A stretch of 64,000 nucleotides of DNA from Selaginella tamariscina. Taxonomy: Eukaryota > Streptophyta > Lycopodiopsida > Selaginellales > Selaginellaceae. Position numbers and translations under genes: made by a program. The notes beneath the pieces are model-generated. The model saw only the letters and a program-made list of their open reading frames with translations, had not been told where the DNA came from and ran no database searches. The DNA lies in assembly GCA_003024785.1 (NCBI GenBank), contig PUQB01000042.1, forward strand, positions 430,220 to 494,219, read 5' to 3'. Shown in pieces: positions 13,120 through 25,492 of this stretch (the stretch's first letter is position 1; each line of letters begins with the position of its first letter).

Positions 13120-15864
13120 TAGTACTCGCTCCCTGTCAGACAACGTGTGTGTGTGTGTGAGAGAGAGAGAGGAGGACATGCACCTGGTGGTGGAGAGAGT
13201 TGAACGAAGCACTCTCCATACTGAAGAACTCTAAGCTCATCCAGACACCCCATGAGGCATCTTCCCTTGGGAACAATGATTTTAGACTTTGTCTGAAGCA
13301 ACAAGAGATGGCAAGCTCTGAAAGCTTGCAACAAGCTACTCAAGTATGGTTCCATTGCCGGATCATACCCTGCCTGTAGCATTGACAGTATAAGCCTGTG
13401 ACTTTCACCGGCGTACAGAGTCCGAAGAACCTGAATATACGCATCTCAACACACACACATACACACACGCACGCAAGCGTTTAACCTCTTGGGCTATAAC
13501 TTCATCACAGAGCATGAGATCCAGCTTTCTCGACCACCTGCTCTGCATTCGCTCAAATACACTGTCTGGGATACCCAATGTCGAGAGGAGCATGATGATC
13601 TCACGGTTCAGGTAGCATGGAATGTACCGGTCCATTGTAACACATCCAGCCCACTATAGTTAAGTTAGTAATACGATTAATGATTAATATAAGTGTTAAG
13701 TTAGTATACGTCTGCGAGGACGGGAACTTTGACATGCTGGGGCGGAGAGAAAGCTTGAAAGGCGAAGTAGGATCACGGCAACAACTCCCTTATATCCACC
13801 GTATCGTATTTGAAACGCTGAAGGGACACAACTTGCTCGGCATTTGGAAGACACTTCTTTGGCAAATGCCTTTGAGATCTTCCCTATGCCATCGGAGAAG
13901 CAATACTTTCCATCTTTATAATGCCTCTCGATATCGTTTAACGGTAGAGTTCGTGTTGGGAGACGTGGAGTGTGTGAGTCGACGACGAGAAGCTCTGACC
14001 CATTCGAGCTGCACATTTGGCCACGTTCCTTATCGCCATGAACTCTCCCATCCATCTCCTTATTTGGTCGGCTGTTAGTTCTTCGTCATTAGTAAACATC
14101 CATACCGAGTTCTCCCGGAGCTGGCTCGGTGAGAATGCAAGGAACTGGAACTTCCTCCCAGCAAACTCTACACCTTCGTTGAGCACCTTTCATGAAGTAA
14201 ACGTGTGGTGTTGTGTGTGTATGTGTGCGTGTGTGTGTGAGAGAGAGAGAACCTTCATAGCTCGATCGTAAACAGCTGAGTGAGATTCACCTCTTGCACC
14301 TTGAAGTGCACATGAAGTGAGCCTGTCGTAATCCTCTTCAGTGAAGGTCACCCGGAGGAAATTATCAATCTTGTGGGAAAGTTCCTTGTTACCCGGTTGG
14401 AGACCTGTGTTTTATCTTTCATTATCTCATATATGTATAGTGAATGACAAACCTCTAGTTCTGGCCCAAAGAAGTATGCTTTGGATGGAGTAATAATTAG
14501 ACGTTTCACATACATTTGCCCTTCCTCTGCCACAATATTTCCCAGGTACCTTCCACTTCTTCTGTTGTTTCTCCTCAAGAATCCTGTGTATAATATCAAG
14601 TACACACACGCGCACACAACACACGTACACACACACCTTAAGCTTGTTTGTGGGATCCAAACAAGTGGTCTGCTTGATCTCAAACTTTCTCAACGCCGTC
14701 AAGGAGCGCTCTACTGAGCTTGTGAACAGCAGCCCGAAAAACTCAGAAGTTACACAAGCTGGACTTATATACCCTTGCTGAAGCAAGTTAAGTTCACCTA
14801 CAGAACAAGTTCAGGAGTTCCGTAAGCAATAACACACACACATTGTTACCTTAAACTCGACCTCCAAAGGAAGTTGATAACCTTCAGTGCTACGCAAGAC
14901 AGGCACCACTTCCTGTTCGAGAGCGTAAGGCTGTCCCCTCCTCATATGGATCGGCTTGAAACGAGGTGGATAGTCACCGAGGTGATAGTCATGGAACTTC
15001 TCAAGGATGTTCCTGAGGTTGCTGTCGTACGACATCCCAAAGTCGAGGCAGAGGACAACTGCCTGTCCAAAGACTCTCTCTGCAGTGAAGTCCGTTGTGC
15101 GAGACCACTCCGGACCGAAACTGACTGCAGCTACATACACAAAGTCCTCCCAGACCGTGCCCTCGTAGTTCAGGATGGGTTTCTGGTAGATGCGAGGCGG
15201 ATAATACAGCTGCATAGCAAATGTAACACACACCACGCACACGCGAACACACACACACACACACACACCTGAAAAACGAGGCATTTTCGTGAGCCATGCG
15301 TACGACTCTCAATGGAAGCAATACTAGGGAGGTGGATCTCAAGCTTGTACTTGGTTTCTCCACTTATGATGAGATCCACCCTGCAGTTGTAAAGGAACTC
15401 GACCTCGACGTTACCGGACTCCAGAGATAGTGTATATGATCTCCAGATCCAGCCAAGTTCCCAATGTACATTATGAGATTACCAATATTGGTACTGTCGT
15501 GCTGTGGCTTGTGTTGGACTCGGTTGTTTGCTGCTGCTTTCAACACTCTTCCTCTGTATACAACACACACACGCGCACGCATTACTTCGTAGATAAATAA
15601 TGAAAGAAGAATGTACCCGAGACAGAGGTTGCGGGAGAGGGCGAGGGAGAGAATGAGCTCGGCTGCAGATTGAGTAGAGAAGTGCACGAATGCAGACCCT
15701 TTGGAACCACCTCCATTGGGTTTGGTTTGGATGTCACACTTGGTGACGCTTCCTGAACCAGATATACTCTCGAGGAACGTCACTACTTCCCTTGCACGCG
15801 CTGAAAATGGTATGTTGCGGAGGAAGAGCTGTAGACGGTCTCTGTTACTACCATTCGATGCCAT
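11249..15864 (-). CDS. RDR1: RNA-dependent RNA polymerase, RDR1 type
   Basis: RDR1 copies single-stranded RNA into double-stranded RNA for Dicer and acts in antiviral silencing. The gene starts at the ATG at 15864 with an RRM-like N-terminus (LQLFLRNIPFSARAREVVTF, SAFVHFSTQSAA) and runs through many short introns. Conserved blocks follow: EWSRTTDFTAERVFGQ; FLAFSPSQLRENSVWMF; RNVAKCAARMGQSFSSS; SDGIGKISKAFAKEV; CLMGCLDELRVLQYGECF; KNPCLHPGDVLVLRAIDVP. The catalytic DLDGD of the plant RDR-alpha clade is at 12170-12184. The C-terminus (ASAWYHVTYDP, LLSFPWVVHDRLLHIKRRKRR) is specifically RDR1-like rather than RDR6-like. Two single-base frame breaks lie in the last exon region, near 11850 and 11480. 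All key motifs are present, so the gene may be functional if these are sequence errors. Confidence 0.9.
12457..13145 (-). repeat. Array of nine duplicated 3' splice sites in RDR1
   Basis: Nine near-copies of one motif occur on the minus strand: TTTGACAG followed by GGAGCGAGTACTACC, each separated by TC and CA runs. They lie near 12460, 12652, 12712, 12772, 12873, 12921, 12971, 13031 and 13117. The copy at 12460 is the real acceptor, because it alone continues into the conserved exon encoding GSEYYLLEEQVHYDRG. The upstream exon ends near 13190 after GECFVQL. The other eight repeat the acceptor plus about 15 nt of exon. Confidence 0.85.
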
Positions 15865-16523
15865 GGTAGAATATGTAAATGTAACCCCATTTTATGCTAA
15901 GCAAGAAGATAAGCTTGTACGGTTGTATCTCCCATAATCCAAAGAACAGCAGAGGGAAAGTGAACCACTCTAGTACAAGATTGCTACACGTGGCGCAATG
16001 TGTGATTAGAGTATATAGAGTAGGTCCAACAGAATGGGAATCAATGTGATGCCGCATAATGACTTTAAAAAAGTAATATTAATCTGAAGCTTTTATAAAA
16101 GCGGTTTTGAAAGGATGCCTAGAGAATATACATTTAAGAATATGTAAGATTAAGATAAATTAATAATAATGTTGTAATATATTATTATACTTTCCACTGG
16201 GTGGTTATTTGGCCGGTGTAAATTAAAATAATGTTACGTTATTAATTATTACTATTATTGTGCTTTTCCATTAGAGTGATTAATTAAATTAAAATATAAA
16301 TTAGCATACACAATTTGATTTAACCGGTTATTATAAAGAAGGTTTATATATTATAATATATTACATACTGTAATGTGCACCTACTGAGTATTTTTAATTA
16401 AAAAAATATATTAAAATTCTAACTTTTCATTATTATTTTCTTATATAAACCAGTCGTTATAGTTTACTAGTGTCTCTCTTTATATTTATATATATATGTG
16501 TGTGTGTGTGTGTAACAATGTAT

Positions 16524-16573
<50 letters not shown>

Positions 16574-16735
16574 CACACAAACATGTGAGTGTGTTAGAAA
16601 GAGAGAGATCTTTCAATTATTACATACTCCATATATAATATATTATATGTATAAATACAATACATATATATAATTTATATATTTACGTACATATATATGT
16701 TCAGATTGTTTATTTTTGATTTTTTATTTATTATT

Positions 16736-16770
<35 letters not shown>

Positions 16771-19700
16771 AATTTATAATATTTATATATATTATTAATT
16801 TAAATATATATACATGTATAACATTAGTTTAATATGTGAAAAAAATCTATTTATTATTATGCATTCTTACAATACTTACATCGTTTATATTAATACATGT
16901 TGAATATAAATGAAACAATATTAAAAAAAACACACACATCTGTGTTTATGTTATAATAAAAAAGACTCTTTAGAGATTTGCATATATCTGCAACAACTAA
17001 AGTTCTTTCTCAAAATAAGTATATTAAATAATGTGTGTCTATATATACATATATAATATTCTTACATGTAAATTAGTGATATTTTACTAATATTATGTTT
17101 GCTATTTATTTTAAAGTTCTAATTTATCTTTTTTTCATCGATTTTTTTGAAAGTTAAAAAAAACAAAACCTAATTTATTAATTTTGATACATGTGTTATT
17201 CAATTATGCCCGGTAATTATACATTGCTTAGTTATTTAACTACCACTGAAAAAAGCCATATAGGCACCACATAGGTGCTATGTAAATTTAAATTATAAAT
17301 AACCAACAAGTGAAAAACTAAACCCATGATAAAATAAATAATTTCTTTTATTTTAATTGGTTAAGGCAATTAACCACTTGCTAAGCCTAAAAATATATTT
17401 AAATTTTAAGTTTTATTTAAAATAATAACAATGATGTAAAAATTAGAATATATATATTATATTATCAATAGACGATCCTAAGAATATATGATAATACTTA
17501 AGCTAATTGAATGATTTAAATTTTTTTAAATATTCTATATTTATGCTCAAGAGCTTATTATGTATGAAAGGTATTTAATAAAAGCTTGTGAATGTAATTA
17601 AAATGTTTTACACTTTCAAAAACCTCAGAATTTTAAAGCATTTCAAATAAACTTAATATCATTTTTTGGTTTGCTCATTGTAATAATATTTTATTTCATA
17701 AATAAGACGAACAAATGTCATAAAATTAAAGCAACATATCTTATGTGCTTATATTTTTTTTTTATCAATTTAAAAGTTTCAATTATAAGTGAGGTAGGGT
17801 CATTTCTTTTTCATATAAATTAATAATTTTACTATTATATTTATATAAGAATGAAAAGGCCTTATAGGCAACCCTTAACTTATTTACTTAAGTGTACTGA
17901 GGGTTCATGGTTATTTTTTTTTTTCCATTAAACTTTAATTTAAGCCTTAAGTAAGTGAAATATATTCACACTAATCTTTAATGTTAAATTTAAAATTAAA
18001 TTAAGAATACAATCTTTTAACTTAATTTCACATATGTGAATACACACATTAAATATTTTAAATGAGCTTCAGAAGTCACTTAAAAACTAATTTAAATTAT
18101 TGTAGCACTTTATTTATTTTATAAGAATAAGAAATTAATGAAAATGCTTCGCACTTAACAGTTAAAGACTTAAGTTAAGAGGTGATGAAAATAAAATTCA
18201 TTATTCAAAACTTAAATAAGTTAAGTTAAAGGTTGGTGTGAATGACCCCTAATATAAAATTTACCTTGGAATTAATTAAATGATAATAAATTATGTTTTG
18301 ACATTTAACATAATTTATATAAAATGTCATATGACAAAAACCTTAAACTATGAATAAATTAATAAATTTATCTGAAGATTCATATATGAGAAAATAAATT
18401 CTAAAGAAATATTTTAAAAAATTATATATGTAATACGGTTATAAAAACTTTATCAATGTTTACTAATAAATTCATTAAAAGATTTCACAAAGAAGAAAAA
18501 GTGAAAAAGTTTTTAAATACATTTACATATAGTAAATAAATGATGTTAATATCAATTTGCAAATGCAAAATAAATTATATTCATCAACATAACTATATTT
18601 ATCACACTTTTAAATCTTAATCAAAACCTTATACTTCATTTTATTTTTAGTTTTTAATAACATTATTTAATTTATAATACAAATACACTTTGATTAAATA
18701 TTTTAAATAAATTGAAATTTTTTAAAAAAGTATATTCTAAACACAAAGAAGGTATTTATTACATTTAAATCATCATAATAAAGATTTAAAAAGAAATGTA
18801 ACACATAAAAGACATTTGAACAATTACATTAAAGATTCAAGAAAAAAATTTAAAAAGATTTAAAATTTATTTAAAAACTTTTTAAATAGTTTTTAAATTA
18901 TTTTATCTTTAATATGCTTATTATTTATAAATATATGTTCATGCAAACTTAATGTTGTTTATAATACATGTTTTATAAGATAATGAACTAATCCTTATTT
19001 ATAAAATATGTCTAAGGGTAATAAAGTTATCACTTATAACATATTTAAAGGAACAATACAATAATTAAGATTAATTAATATTTATAACTGAAAAATCTTT
19101 TTAATTTTTTAATTTTAATTTTTTTACACTTGGTTTTCTTAAATTGATCAGATTACATTTAATAATATATTTAAAACACTTACATTTAATAATAACAATG
19201 TTTAATTGTAATTATGAACATGATTCATGATTATAATGTGAATTACATTAATAAATTCTTTAAAAGGAAATTTCCAATATAGAATTAAAGGTTTATATAT
19301 ATAATATATATAAGTTATTTCATAATTTTAATTAAATTTAATTACTTATAAAATTATATTATTAATTAGTTTACCACTTTATACATTAGTTCTCTTATAT
19401 CACATTTAAATTCAATCTTATGTATTAAATTAAAAATAAGAACTTAAATTATAACACAGTAATAATAGTAAATTCTTTATATTCAAAATAAATATTATTT
19501 ACTCTTTGATACATATATAAATATTGAATTATTATTAAGTTTTTCTATTTGTATTACTTTTGGTTTCATTTGAATTTTTATGTTAATTTGTAAAAAAATT
19601 TAAGCATTAAATTTATTTTTTTTATTTAAGTTTTTATGTTTATATTGCAGAATATTTTTAATCATTAATGTTTTTATTTTTATTTAGTTTTTACATTTAC

Positions 19701-21064
19701 ATTATACAATTCTTTTAATCATTAAGTTCTTATTTTTATTTGAGTTTTTATATTTGTGTTTAAAATTCTTTTTAATCATTAAGTTTTTGTTTTTATTTTT
19801 TTTTACTCATTAATATTAATAACAACACTTGTAAATGACAGTGAAGAATGAATAATTATATTAAAGTTTTTATATTTAAAAAAATTAATGACTTCATTAC
19901 CTCATTATAAAACAAAGGTAAATTTAAATGTTTTTGCAAAGATAATTAAAATGTGTAAATTTAAATGTTTTTGTGAAAGTAATTAAAATGTTTTTAAGAA
20001 ATAACAAAAGATTGAAGAGCACAATAATAAATAAATAAAAACCAAAAATAATTGCAGATTTTTAAACTTTTAAAAAGTGATGTGTTAAACATATTAGTTA
20101 CATGTGTAACTGTATTAATGAAAAAATAATTATTCATGAATTTTCACAAATACTTTATAATGCTATTTAAGGTGAATAATGTGGCAAATTCATATACAAA
20201 TTAATAAAAGTTTAATTGTGAAATGTTACATTATTGTTATTATTAAACTTTTAATTCCAATTAACTTATATATAACATAATCACTATTAGAAAATCGAAT
20301 TACAAATTATGTAATAACGATTATATAATAATGATTATTAAGATAACGTTTTTTTAACGTTTTTTCAGCAATGTCGATACTTTCATGGAAGATCAATTTT
20401 TTATTTAAAGATTGATTACTTTAATTTAAATATTATATTGTTATTAAACATTATAATGTACGATTTAATGAATTACAAAAAAATTTATGATTCTTTAATA
20501 AAAATGCAATTGCAATTCAATATACATAATATCATTAAAATTGGAAAATAATTTTTAATTTATTAAAGATTGTAACTTATGCAAAATCAATATTAAAAAA
20601 CAATGATGCAATGTAATAAGTATTTATATATTAACTTTAATTAATGCTAAATTTTTTATAACTTATGTTTAAAACTAAAGCATACTCATTAATAAATTTC
20701 ATTATGAATTTATTTGTTATTTAAATAAAGCTAATCCAACCTACATGTAATAGACTTTTAAATGGTAACATGAAAAAAAAACAAATGCAAAAAATAAAAA
20801 ATTAAAAAAAAATTAAAAAATAAAAAACAAACAAATAAAACGAAAACAAAAAACAAGAAAAAACAAATAAAAACAAAAAGAGAAACAAAAGAAAACAAGA
20901 AAACGAAAATTAAAAAATACAGAAAACAAACTAAAAAATCAAAATAAATACTAGTTTGTTATATTAACACTCCTCCGTGAACCTAAGAAATTAAGGTTCA
21001 TCTCATTAATTCATCAAAATTATAATTTATATCAAAAAAATTAAAATTAGTTAGAATATAACTT

Positions 21065-21095
<31 letters not shown>

Positions 21096-21184
21096 ATATA
21101 TGAAATAACTAAGTATTTCAACAAATTATCTTAGTAAAAAGTAAAATACATAATGGTTTGGATAGAACAATTCACTTTTTAAAG

Positions 21185-21303
21185 TAAAAAAAAGTATTTA
21201 CTAAGTCAGCACCAATGCCAGTCAACTTTGCCACGTTTGAGCTTTTCATACATATATAAATACTTTATCTCTGCATCTTGCTCTTGAGCTCCAGCCATTT
21301 GCC

Positions 21304-21337
<34 letters not shown>

Positions 21338-21570
21338 CGTGTGCGTGTGCGTGTGTGTTTAATAATAAAGTATAGTATATATTGATACATATATATAGTA
21401 TAATTACATAATGGGATATACTATATATTATTGTGTGTATGAGTGTGATATCATATGCATATAGTAGCCGTATAGTTTATCATTAACACATAAGCACAAA
21501 CATATATTATATTTATATACATCAATTAAGAACATGTACAATGTAAAATTAATTGGTAAGACACACAGAC
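21185..21570 (-). repeat. Gene 5'-end fragment, partner of 38085-38425
   Basis: On the minus strand an ATG near 21298 opens MAGAQEQDAEIKYL, and the upstream 270 bp, with TATA and TG repeats, resembles the plus strand at 38085-38425. That partner opens MVRAQEQDVEIRYL. Coding potential fades within about 30 codons in both. I do not recognise the gene. It looks like a duplicated promoter plus first exon. Confidence 0.55.
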
Positions 21571-21627
21571 GAGTCTGAATGTCACAAGATGTAATTCTTA
21601 ATAAACTATACACCTATAAAGCAAACT

Positions 21628-21660
<33 letters not shown>

Positions 21661-21727
21661 GTGGACTTTGATATATACAGACAGCATACCTTTAAATATC
21701 CTTTAATGTAAAACACGACTTATTTTA

Positions 21728-21809
21728 TGTGGTTTGAATTATTATTTTTTATCTAGAATATGTATATATGCATACATATACTAGATAAAAAATAATAATT
21801 CAAACCACA
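21728..21809. repeat. 82-bp hairpin with perfect 29-bp arms
   Basis: Positions 21728-21756 are exactly reverse-complementary to 21781-21809 (arm core GTTTGAATTATTATTTTTTA), with a 24-nt spacer that is itself nearly palindromic. It could be a small foldback element or a small-RNA precursor. A 28-bp perfect AT palindrome lies nearby at 21902-21929. Confidence 0.85.
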
Positions 21810-22289
21810 CACTTCATAATCAATATTTACAAGTTTAATAATTAGAAATATATCGATGTCATTATATCCTATACATAAGTCAAATGCTTAAAAAGGCTGC
21901 CTATTCATTATAATTAATTATAATGAATAATATTAACAAAGTTAATATTAATGTATTTTAAAGAAATATAATCCGTTGTTCAAATTTAAAATGGTTGCAA
22001 GTTAAAACATCAACACCTTTTAAATTAGATAATAACAACGAATAAAAGCAGCCCTTACATTTTATAACATGGAAGCCAACAAAAACTAAATTAATTATAT
22101 AAAAATGAATTTTTGTATATATATATATGTAAACATAAAAATGATAATACTCTCAATATCTTATTGAAACGGGGCATTTTTAAGAATATCCATACAATTA
22201 AAAACGAATCAAAAAATTAAACCATTATAAATACACATACAGACATCAAGTTCCTATTTATTAATCATAAAAATATGTAATACAATTTA

Positions 22290-22490
22290 ATATAATGTAC
22301 TAATTATGTATATTGTGTCCCCGTGTGTTTGTGATAAACACCAATAACAGAATAAAACTATAGCAGGTCACTCTTCTTTACAACCAGATTCATGTAGTAC
22401 TCAACTGTGCTCAAATGATAATAAAAGTATTATTTAATTAATTTAATATTTTTTATATAACATAGAGAATTATACAACCTGTCAGTGAAC
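22290..22490 (+). repeat. Crinkler-gene upstream module
   Basis: This segment (ACTAATTATGTAT, GTGTTTGTGATAAACACCAATAACA, GCTCAAATGATAATAAAAG, TACAACCTGTCAGTGAAC) recurs inverted at about 45560-45710, upstream of the right-arm gene. A diverged third copy lies at 43143-43400, downstream of that gene. It probably holds the promoter of these genes. Confidence 0.7.
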
Positions 22491-22609
22491 AAAAAAAAAG
22501 TTTAATTAAAATTTAACCTTAATGATAATTAGTATAATTAAATTACATATTAAATGAAAGAATATTCCAACAGATTCTTCTTTTTTAGGGTTGAAGTTTT
22601 TGGCTGCAT

Positions 22610-24520
22610 GAAGCGGCAGCGCGTGAACACGATTCTGTGGATGGGGTTGGATTCATGTGGTCCTTGACCAGCTAAGGATGTCTTGAAGGATCTTGAGGCT
22701 GTGTATGCGTTATGCCAGGAGCAGATTTCTTGTGGGATACGAGCAAATTCCAGACGCTTGTACAACCTACAGCGTTTTTCGGCGCCGATTCTTCGAGGGA
22801 ATTCAGGTACATAGGCAGGGCCAGAGCTGAAGATTTGTTTCGAGTGATGGTAGCTCTCCAAGGCGGTGCTGATTGCAGATTCAGGGCGCCAAAGGTTCTG
22901 GGAAGAGCACTGCAGTGAGCTCAATAGTTGGCTATATGCTCTTGGGAATGAAGCGGAAAGTGGTTTACATATGTGCCGCTCGTTTCATCACTGCTCCGGT
23001 ACACGTGTTGCGGCACGCATTGCTGGTGGCAAGCGGCGGTGACCAACGTTTGGCTTGTCTAGACAAGATGGAGCAGCTTAGCAAGTGGTGTTTAGCTCAC
23101 GCAAGGGATCCCTTGCTATTCGTGGTAGACGACTGGGATAAGTTTGAAAACTTCCAAATGAGCAGGCGGCTCTATGGAATGCAGTGTCGTGTCACCACAT
23201 CCTCGTTAAGACTTCGTCAACCAACAGCAGGGAGCGCAGGATATTTGCTGCCAGTGACAAGTGTCCTCCAACATTCGACTTCGACGGTCCTTACACGCAT
23301 GCTGAGCTCCAAACATGGATTGGACAGTCAAGCCTTCCGAATGACAAGCTAGAAGCACTTGACTGTCTAACTGGTGGGATGCCCGGCTATTGCGCTTTAC
23401 GAAGAAGTGAAAGGGGACGGCCGGCATTTCAGGCAGAAATTGAGGAGCCATATACAAGCAAGCTGTTTGAGAAACTGATTCGATTGCAGACCACCAAGGC
23501 GCAGCTTGCATCTGCCATAGAAATGGTGACTACAGGTGTCCGAGGTATTCATCTCAAGCAGCCGGTGGACTTGACGTGCTTCTACAAGGAGGGCCACAGA
23601 TTCAAGCTTCTGAGCCCATACTTGCGGACCAGAGCTGAGTACTGTATCATGGAGCAACAAAAGGAGTTGCAGAGCGGCCTCAATATGCTGCAGTCCAGAA
23701 TTGGGCAAGGGCTGTTAGAATGGACTGCCTTGTCGAGGCAGAAATCCTGCGCGAGCAGGCTGGAATGTGGAAGGCCTGGTCATAGCTGTGATGAGGTATC
23801 AAGGGAAGTTGTGGGATGGGTTACCATTTATGCACTACATGACTTACGAGCATGGCTGTGAAGCAGCTCTGCTTCGAAAGCTGCTGAAGGACGAGCTCAG
23901 TGAGGGCGTGTTGGTAGGACCTGTTGCCTTCAACGAGAAGCTTTGGATGTCATCTACCTCAAACTAGATGTGGAGACCGGCATCTTGACAATCAAGGCTG
24001 TGCAAATCACAATCTCCAAATGGAAGAACAAGAGAGGAAAGATCACACAGGGTTTGGCAGGAGGAGTTCTACCAAGGTGGCTCTCTGAGGAATGGGATTT
24101 AGAGCATCAATTCATTTACATAATGCCGAGAAGGTGAACGTGAAGGATGAGGGAGTTCCCGAGGACTTGGTCAGCTACGTTGCTGCTTGCCATGCGGACA
24201 ATGAGGAGGATACATATTATTTTGATACGCAATATGGAGCGGAGCAGTACGAAGGAGTGGATTTGGCTCAAGTTAAGAGCCATCCTGTTGAGTACAAGAA
24301 GCTTGGGGATGTCCACGAGCCTCGCAGAATTTGATAAGCTGCTCAACCTTCAGGAACCTACAAAGGTGGAGAAGAAGGAAGTTCAGCAGTGTGGTGGTAC
24401 GGTGGTGGAAATGGCCTTCCACGGGCATGCCGAAGGTGGTCTTGCACAGATGCAAAGGTTTATTACTGTTGTCCTGCTCATGAGCCCCAGACTGCCGAGT
24501 AATGCGTTTTCCAAATAGAT
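22610..24520 (+). pseudogene. Crinkler/RHS-type NTPase-nuclease, left-arm copy, degraded
   Basis: Closely related to the right-arm copy at 43490-45444 but broken into at least five frames. Recognisable parts are the AAA/STAND-type NTPase with its P-loop near 22885 (GAKGSGKSTAVSS), Walker B (LLFVVDDWDKFE, near 23120), then FDFDGPYTHAELQTWIGQSS, and the C-terminal restriction-endonuclease-like domain (EHGCEAALL, VGPVAFNE, AVQITISKW) at 23830-24030. The start region differs from the other copy and has an early stop. Crinkler (CRN) effectors of oomycetes and fungi and trypanosome RHS proteins share this P-loop NTPase plus Q-x-T endonuclease layout (established family knowledge). The role in a plant is unknown. 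This copy looks dead. Confidence 0.75.
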
Positions 24521-24954
24521 ATTGCCATTAAATCTCTAATTATTATAACTTACAAAGTTATTACTATTATATAATTAGATTGGCCTTACTGAATTTTTAA
24601 GCATTTTTAACGTCTGTTGAAATTCTATCTATGTTGACACGATCAATGTTTTATCCTTCCATGAAACATAGGATTTTTGGCTAATTGCAGCTCGTAAATC
24701 ACTCTCAATATCTTATTAAAACCGGGTAATTTTTAGAATACACTTTCAATATCTTATTGAAACCGGGTATTTTTGAGAATATCCATTTCTATGTATACAG
24801 AGATTAAACAATTATAAAGTAATATGAATTCCATATTTCCCCTAATAATTCTCCTATTTCTCTATGAATAATTTTAAACATAAATGTAAATTTTATATCT
24901 TCTATATATGTGTATGTACACGTTAATTTACATATTAACAATTGGAACTAGCAG

Positions 24955-25020
24955 TATAAAAAGCACCAAGATTAATCTGGTCGATCTTGCTGGATCAGAA
25001 CGTCAAAAGAAAGACATGTA
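24955..25020 (+). pseudogene. Kinesin motor-domain fragment, left arm
   Basis: The frame here reads KINLVDLAGSERQKKD, the invariant switch II block (DLAGSE) of the kinesin ATPase motor. Nothing else of the motor is visible before microsatellite sequence begins. The inverted partner at 42535-42640 carries the same block and slightly more. Confidence 0.75.
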
Positions 25021-25176
25021 TGTTTGTTATATATATATTATATATTATATATATATATCACACACATGCATGAATATTCATACATGTCATATGTATTTGT
25101 ACATTGCGCTGACACGAAAGCAAAGACACGTGCCATACGGTCCTTAACTTATTTTTGTAAGCATATATATTACCTA

Positions 25177-25185
25177 TTGCTCCAC
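25177..25185. repeat. Target site duplication, left (TTGCTCCAC)
   Basis: Nine bases identical to 34158-34166 and directly abutting the element ends. A 9-bp duplication is the hallmark size for Mutator-superfamily insertion. Confidence 0.93.
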
Positions 25186-25305
25186 GGGTTTGACATTTCT
25201 TCGAGCGCAGTTTGCCGAGCGTACGGATTTCCGTCATACCGGAATATTCCATTCCGTACAGAATATTCGTTTTCATATAAAGAATATTCTGGTGCGGCGG
25301 GCGGG
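25186..25305 (+). repeat. Left terminal inverted repeat of the MULE
   Basis: Compared with the reverse complement of the right end it shares GGG, TTCGAGCGCAG, a GAGC, GATTTCCG, GAATATTCC, TTCCGTAC, and at its inner border GAATATTCT followed by GTGCGGCGG. It contains three GAATATTC palindromes (25242, 25261, 25282). Confidence 0.85.
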
Positions 25306-25492
25306 CAATCATGGCGGCACGGTAATGTGTCAAAGTTTCACAAATTTGGGGGTTAATCTGACATATATATTTATATATTTATATTATATTTATGTTTTTA
25401 TTTTTTTAATATTTATATTTATAACTATAATTATATTTTTATATAAATACCGCATCAAACTAAATAAAAATTACAATAAAAACATAACTCAA

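Larger units (their letters stand above)
15865..22024. other. AT-rich intergenic DNA
   Basis: About 6 kb of very AT-rich sequence with no convincing gene. The first 100-200 bp upstream of RDR1 (to about 16060) must hold its promoter, but I cannot assign elements. TG and TA microsatellites lie at about 16490-16570 and 16740-16772. A-rich runs lie at 20775-20945. The structured pieces at 21185-21809 are listed separately. Confidence 0.7.

Noticed and set aside
12480..13212. Open frames rich in SLSLTHTHTH on the minus strand
   Set aside because: They are translations of TC and CA repeats inside the RDR1 intron and contain no conserved sequence.
16470..16673. Open frame with YIYIYIYI
   Set aside because: TA and TG microsatellite in AT-rich spacer.
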